64,000 nt of DNA from Pseudonocardia endophytica (GTDB lineage Bacteria; Actinomycetota; Actinomycetes; Mycobacteriales; Pseudonocardiaceae). The stretch's first letter is position 1. Each line of letters opens with the position of its first letter. A program made the translations under genes and the position numbers. The notes under the pieces are model-generated. The model saw only the letters and a list, made by a program, of their open reading frames with translations, was not told the DNA's origin and ran no database searches. The stretch spans positions 3,472,001 to 3,536,000 of the forward strand of contig NZ_SMFZ01000001.1 in the NCBI RefSeq assembly GCF_004339565.1. Direction: 5' to 3'. Shown one piece after another: positions 61,437 through 64,000 of the stretch.

Positions 61437-62837
61437 ATGGACACCGTCATGGATCCTGTCTCCCCCGCGGGGTCCGATCGCGCCGGCTCCCCCCGTCGCC
61501 GGTACGCGGACGGACCCGACGCCCCCTCCTCAGCGACCGCCGTCGTGGACACCGGATCCGGCGGCGCCTACGACGGCTACGACGGCCGGTACTCGCGCGC
61601 CCGGATCCCGAGCCAGGACGGCTCCCCGGATCCGACGACGACCCACCTGCCGTCCGGCCGCTCCGGTCCGGACCGACGCACGCCCGTCCGTCCCGGACGC
61701 CGGGGCGGCGCGACGCGGACGGTCGCCGCGGCGTCCGGGACCGGGTCGAAGTTGCTGCCGACGAGCCCGACGGCCCGCCGGATCGGCGTCGGCGTGCTGG
61801 TCGGCGCGTTCCTGATGCTCGTCGTGGCGACCGTCGACTCGTTCGCCGGGACCGGGATGCCGGTGCTCGGCTCGAACGTGACCGGGGGCGGCAAGGCGGA
61901 GGCCGCCGCTCCCCCGGCTCCTCCACCGCCGGACACCGCCGGGACCTGCCTGAACTGGACGCGCGACGACGCGGCCGACACCGCTACCGTCGACTGCGCG
62001 CGGCCACACCTGTTCGAGCAGGCCGGCAGCGTGAAGCTGGCCGACCAGCCGGCGTTCCCGAACGACGCCGCCTGGCAGAAGCTCGTCTCCGACCGGTGCA
62101 CGCCGGCCGTCACGAACTACCTGAAGGGCAAGTTCGACCCGGACGGCAAGTTCCGGGTCGGCGCGCTCAAGCCGTCCCAGCAGCGGTGGGACGGCGGCGA
62201 CAAGGCCATGCGCTGCGGCCTGCAGACGGCGTCGCGGTCCGGTGAGATGCTGCCGATCACCGGCACGGTCGCGTCCCAGGACCAGTCCGCGATCGTCGCC
62301 CCCGGCACGTGCCTCGGCATCAACGGCCGCACCGTCGGGGACCCGACCGACTGCGCGCAGCCGCACGCCGTGGAGGCGGTCGGCGTGATCGACCTCGGCC
62401 AGCAGTTCAAGGACCCGACGAAGCCGCCGTCGGTCGACGACCAGGACGGGTTCCTGCAGCCCGCCTGCCAGAAGGCGGCCAACGACTTCGCCGGCAACCC
62501 GCAGGTGATCGGCCAGAAGAAGCTGACCGTCTACTGGGACAACCTGTCGGAGGCGTCCTGGAACGCCGGCAGCCGCAAGGTCAACTGCAACCTGGCGACG
62601 CTGCTGCCGGACGGCAGCGGGTTCGCGGCGATCACCGGTTCGATCAAGGGCAACCTGACCGTCGCGGACCAGCCCGCGGCTCCCGCGGCCCCCGGCACCC
62701 CGGCGGCGCCGTCCGGCCCGCCGACCGGCGCGCCCGGACAGGGCGCGGCACCCGGCAGCCCGACGTCCAACCCCGCCTCGTCCTCGGCCGCACCGCTGCC
62801 GAACATCCCGCCCGGCCTGCCGGGCCTGGCCCCGTGA
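61437..62837 (+). CDS. Septum-formation family membrane protein with two repeat domains
   Basis: This 466-residue protein has a disordered N-terminal ~110 residues, a membrane helix near residues 118-140 (RIGVGVLVGAFLMLVVATVDSF), and two extracytoplasmic septum-formation repeats. The repeats start GTCLNWTRDDAADT...DCARPHLFE and GTCLGINGRTVGD...DCAQPHAVE, each with matching Cys and PH residues. A Pro/Ala tail closes the chain. Relatives are linked to cell division in actinobacteria, but function is not firm. Start ATG 61437 is used; GTG 61374 is open upstream. The zincin gene overlaps its stop. Confidence 0.75.
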   Translation: MDTVMDPVSPAGSDRAGSPRRRYADGPDAPSSATAVVDTGSGGAYDGYDGRYSRARIPSQDGSPDPTTTHLPSGRSGPDRRTPVRPGRRGGATRTVAAASGTGSKLLPTSPTARRIGVGVLVGAFLMLVVATVDSFAGTGMPVLGSNVTGGGKAEAAAPPAPPPPDTAGTCLNWTRDDAADTATVDCARPHLFEQAGSVKLADQPAFPNDAAWQKLVSDRCTPAVTNYLKGKFDPDGKFRVGALKPSQQRWDGGDKAMRCGLQTASRSGEMLPITGTVASQDQSAIVAPGTCLGINGRTVGDPTDCAQPHAVEAVGVIDLGQQFKDPTKPPSVDDQDGFLQPACQKAANDFAGNPQVIGQKKLTVYWDNLSEASWNAGSRKVNCNLATLLPDGSGFAAITGSIKGNLTVADQPAAPAAPGTPAAPSGPPTGAPGQGAAPGSPTSNPASSSAAPLPNIPPGLPGLAP

Positions 62838-63196
62838 TCGACGGCGTGGCGGTCGAGATGTCCGCGCGCCGGTTCGACGAGCTCGTCTCGGACGCGCTGG
62901 ACACGATCCCGGCCGAGCTGACGGCGCGGATGGACAACGTCGTCGTGCTCGTCGAGAAACGCCACCCCGAGGAGCCGGAGCTGCTCGGGCTCTACGAGGG
63001 GGTCGCGCTGACCGAGCGCACGCACGAGTACGGCGGGCATCTGCCGGACCGGATCACGGTCTACCGGGACGCCGTGCTGGAGTTCTGCTCCGACTCCGAC
63101 GAGGTCGTCGACGAGGTGGCGATCACCGTGGTGCACGAGATCGCGCACCACTTCGGGATCGATGAGGAGCGCCTGCACGAGCTCGGCTGGGGCTGA
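62834..63196 (+). CDS. Zincin-like metallopeptidase family protein
   Basis: This 120-residue protein has the HExxH zinc motif VVHEIAHHFGIDEERLHELG near the C-terminus and MSARRFDELVSDALDTIPAEL at the start. It matches the short bacterial Zincin_1 family; proteolysis is inferred only from the motif. GTG 62834 overlaps the upstream stop (GTGA); ATG 62858, where conserved similarity starts, is equally possible. Confidence 0.88.
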   Translation: MIDGVAVEMSARRFDELVSDALDTIPAELTARMDNVVVLVEKRHPEEPELLGLYEGVALTERTHEYGGHLPDRITVYRDAVLEFCSDSDEVVDEVAITVVHEIAHHFGIDEERLHELGWG

Positions 63197-63205
63197 CCGA
63201 TCCGG

Positions 63206-63913
63206 CTAAGCCGGCATCGGGTCGTGGCTCTCCAGCGTCCAGCCGTCCGGGTCGGCGCGAAGCACGATCCGACCGGTGTTCGGGATCAGGTTGTCCCGCG
63301 CCCACGTCTCGCCGTCGCGTCCGGCGAGCAGCGCCGACATCGTGAGCCGGATCGCCGCCCCGTGACTGACGATCACGACGGCGCCGTCGGTCACCCCGTC
63401 CAGCGCGCGGTCCACGTCCGGCAGGAAGCGGGCGCGCAGGTCGTCGGCGGAGTCACCGCCCGGCTGCGGACGGGCGGTGTCCCCGTCCCACCAGGACGTG
63501 AACACGTCGTCGAAGATCTTCTTGGCCTCGTCGTCCGAGCGGCCGTTCAGGTCGCCGACCGAGATCTCGTGCACTCCGTCCAGGATGGACACCGCGATGC
63601 CGAGCCGGGCCGCGATCGGTGCGGCCGTCTCACGGGCGCGGGCGGCGACCGACGCGTAGACGGCGCGCACCGGCCAGTCCGCGAGCAGGCCGGCGACCTC
63701 GTCCGCCTGCGCGGCGCCGACCTCGTCCAGGGACGGCCCCGGCAGCACGGTGTCGAGCGTGTGCGCCAGGTTCGACGGCGTCCGGCCGTGCCGGACGAGC
63801 ACGAGCCGCACCCGCCCGTCGTCCGGCGGGACACCCGGTTCCCGACGACCGGTGGTCGCCGCCGTGAACGCAGCGCTGCCCGGATCGGCCCTGTCGGCAC
63901 TGTCCATGGTCAC
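63206..63913 (-). CDS. Histidine phosphatase (phosphoglycerate mutase-like)
   Basis: This 235-residue protein has the RHG motif VRLVLVRHGRTPSNLAHTLD near residue 40, the second catalytic part VYASVAARARETAAPIA, GVHEISVGDLNGR, and the second His in VVIVSHGAAIR. It belongs to the histidine phosphatase clan; the substrate is open. The first ~33 residues are a disordered extension. GTG 63913 is set by TAAGGT 7 bases upstream, with GTG ACC ATG at the start. It converges on the zincin gene with 9 bases between. Confidence 0.9.
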   Translation of the reverse strand: MTMDSADRADPGSAAFTAATTGRREPGVPPDDGRVRLVLVRHGRTPSNLAHTLDTVLPGPSLDEVGAAQADEVAGLLADWPVRAVYASVAARARETAAPIAARLGIAVSILDGVHEISVGDLNGRSDDEAKKIFDDVFTSWWDGDTARPQPGGDSADDLRARFLPDVDRALDGVTDGAVVIVSHGAAIRLTMSALLAGRDGETWARDNLIPNTGRIVLRADPDGWTLESHDPMPA

Positions 63914-63920
63914 GACCGCG

Positions 63921-63926
63921 ACCTTA
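63921..63926 (-). promoter_or_regulatory. -10 element of a probable leaderless promoter for the histidine phosphatase gene
   Basis: On the minus strand TAAGGT, 7 bases, then GTG 63913. Its TAA is the stop codon of the upstream partial gene. Confidence 0.55.
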
Positions 63927-64000
63927 CGTGGAGCTCCCGTCGCGGATCCGCGCCAGCCACTCGTCGGCGGCGGTGAACTCGTCGGTCGTCGCCGACGAGA
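63924..64000 (-). CDS. C-terminal end of an unidentified gene
   Basis: A minus-strand frame enters at the right edge and ends at TAA 63924, giving TTDEFTAADEWLARIRDGSST as its end. Third positions are GC-rich, so it is probably coding. Too little is visible to name it. Confidence 0.5.
   Translation of the reverse strand, partial: SSATTDEFTAADEWLARIRDGSST

Overview
The window is high-GC actinobacterial DNA with strongly GC-biased third codon positions, many GTG starts and tightly overlapping genes. It carries much of the arabinogalactan pathway: UDP-galactopyranose mutase, GlfT2-type galactofuranosyltransferases, AftA, two Emb-type arabinosyltransferases, and the decaprenyl-phosphate phosphoribosyltransferase with its phosphatase. 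This points to a mycolic-acid-type or related actinobacterium, most likely in Pseudonocardiales (inference). No rRNA, tRNA, CRISPR array or insertion sequence was recognised.

Layout. Bases 1-3.0 kb hold the start of a nitroreductase, a methyltransferase-like gene and a large membrane acyltransferase. Bases 3.1-13.5 kb hold two Emb/GlfT2-type pairs facing each other tail to tail. Bases 13.6-17.0 kb hold a broken MntA/HepT toxin-antitoxin remnant, a lipoprotein and a LacI regulator with two matching operators. Bases 17-25.3 kb hold Glf divergent from an operon of two large GT-C-like membrane proteins, a methyltransferase and AftA. Bases 25.3-34.3 kb hold a VOC protein, a GT2 enzyme, an unassigned surface-glycan protein, a Wzx-type flippase and pseudaminic-acid-type genes (PseC, PseB, a PseF-like cytidylyltransferase, a PseG-PseH fusion). 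An intergenic stretch of about 670 bp at 27.7-28.4 kb carries a folded element and degenerate repeats.

Bases 34.3-40.5 kb hold a TetR/SRPBCC pair with twin palindromic operators, a biotin-uptake operon (BioY, acyl-CoA ligase, thiolase, BioM, BioN) and a RibD/DHFR-like gene. Bases 40.5-48.6 kb hold a second glycan locus: a GT-C enzyme, PseI, a sugar O-methyltransferase, a GT2/DUF2304 pair, a third paralogue of the GT-C-like proteins and a GalE-like epimerase. PseI completes the nonulosonic acid route begun 8 kb upstream. Bases 48.7-51.6 kb hold a methyltransferase overlapping a PAS-GGDEF-EAL protein. Bases 51.7-54.7 kb hold the PAP2 phosphatase-UbiA-aminotransferase operon, which makes the arabinose donor precursor. 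The rest holds a HAD phosphatase, a GT1 enzyme, a LuxR regulator with small membrane proteins, a DUF350/GSP-synthase/YgiB-like trio, a septum-formation protein, a zincin and a histidine phosphatase.

The cell-wall genes fit one scheme. Glf makes UDP-Galf, the GlfT2 enzymes polymerise galactan, and AftA primes arabinan. UbiA and PAP2 make the decaprenyl-linked arabinose donor used by AftA, the Emb proteins and perhaps other GT-C enzymes. The Pse-type genes should supply a CMP-activated nonulosonic acid for an additional surface glycan. A recurrent promoter layout, TAnnnT six or seven bases before a GTG or ATG, marks nine transcription units as probably leaderless.
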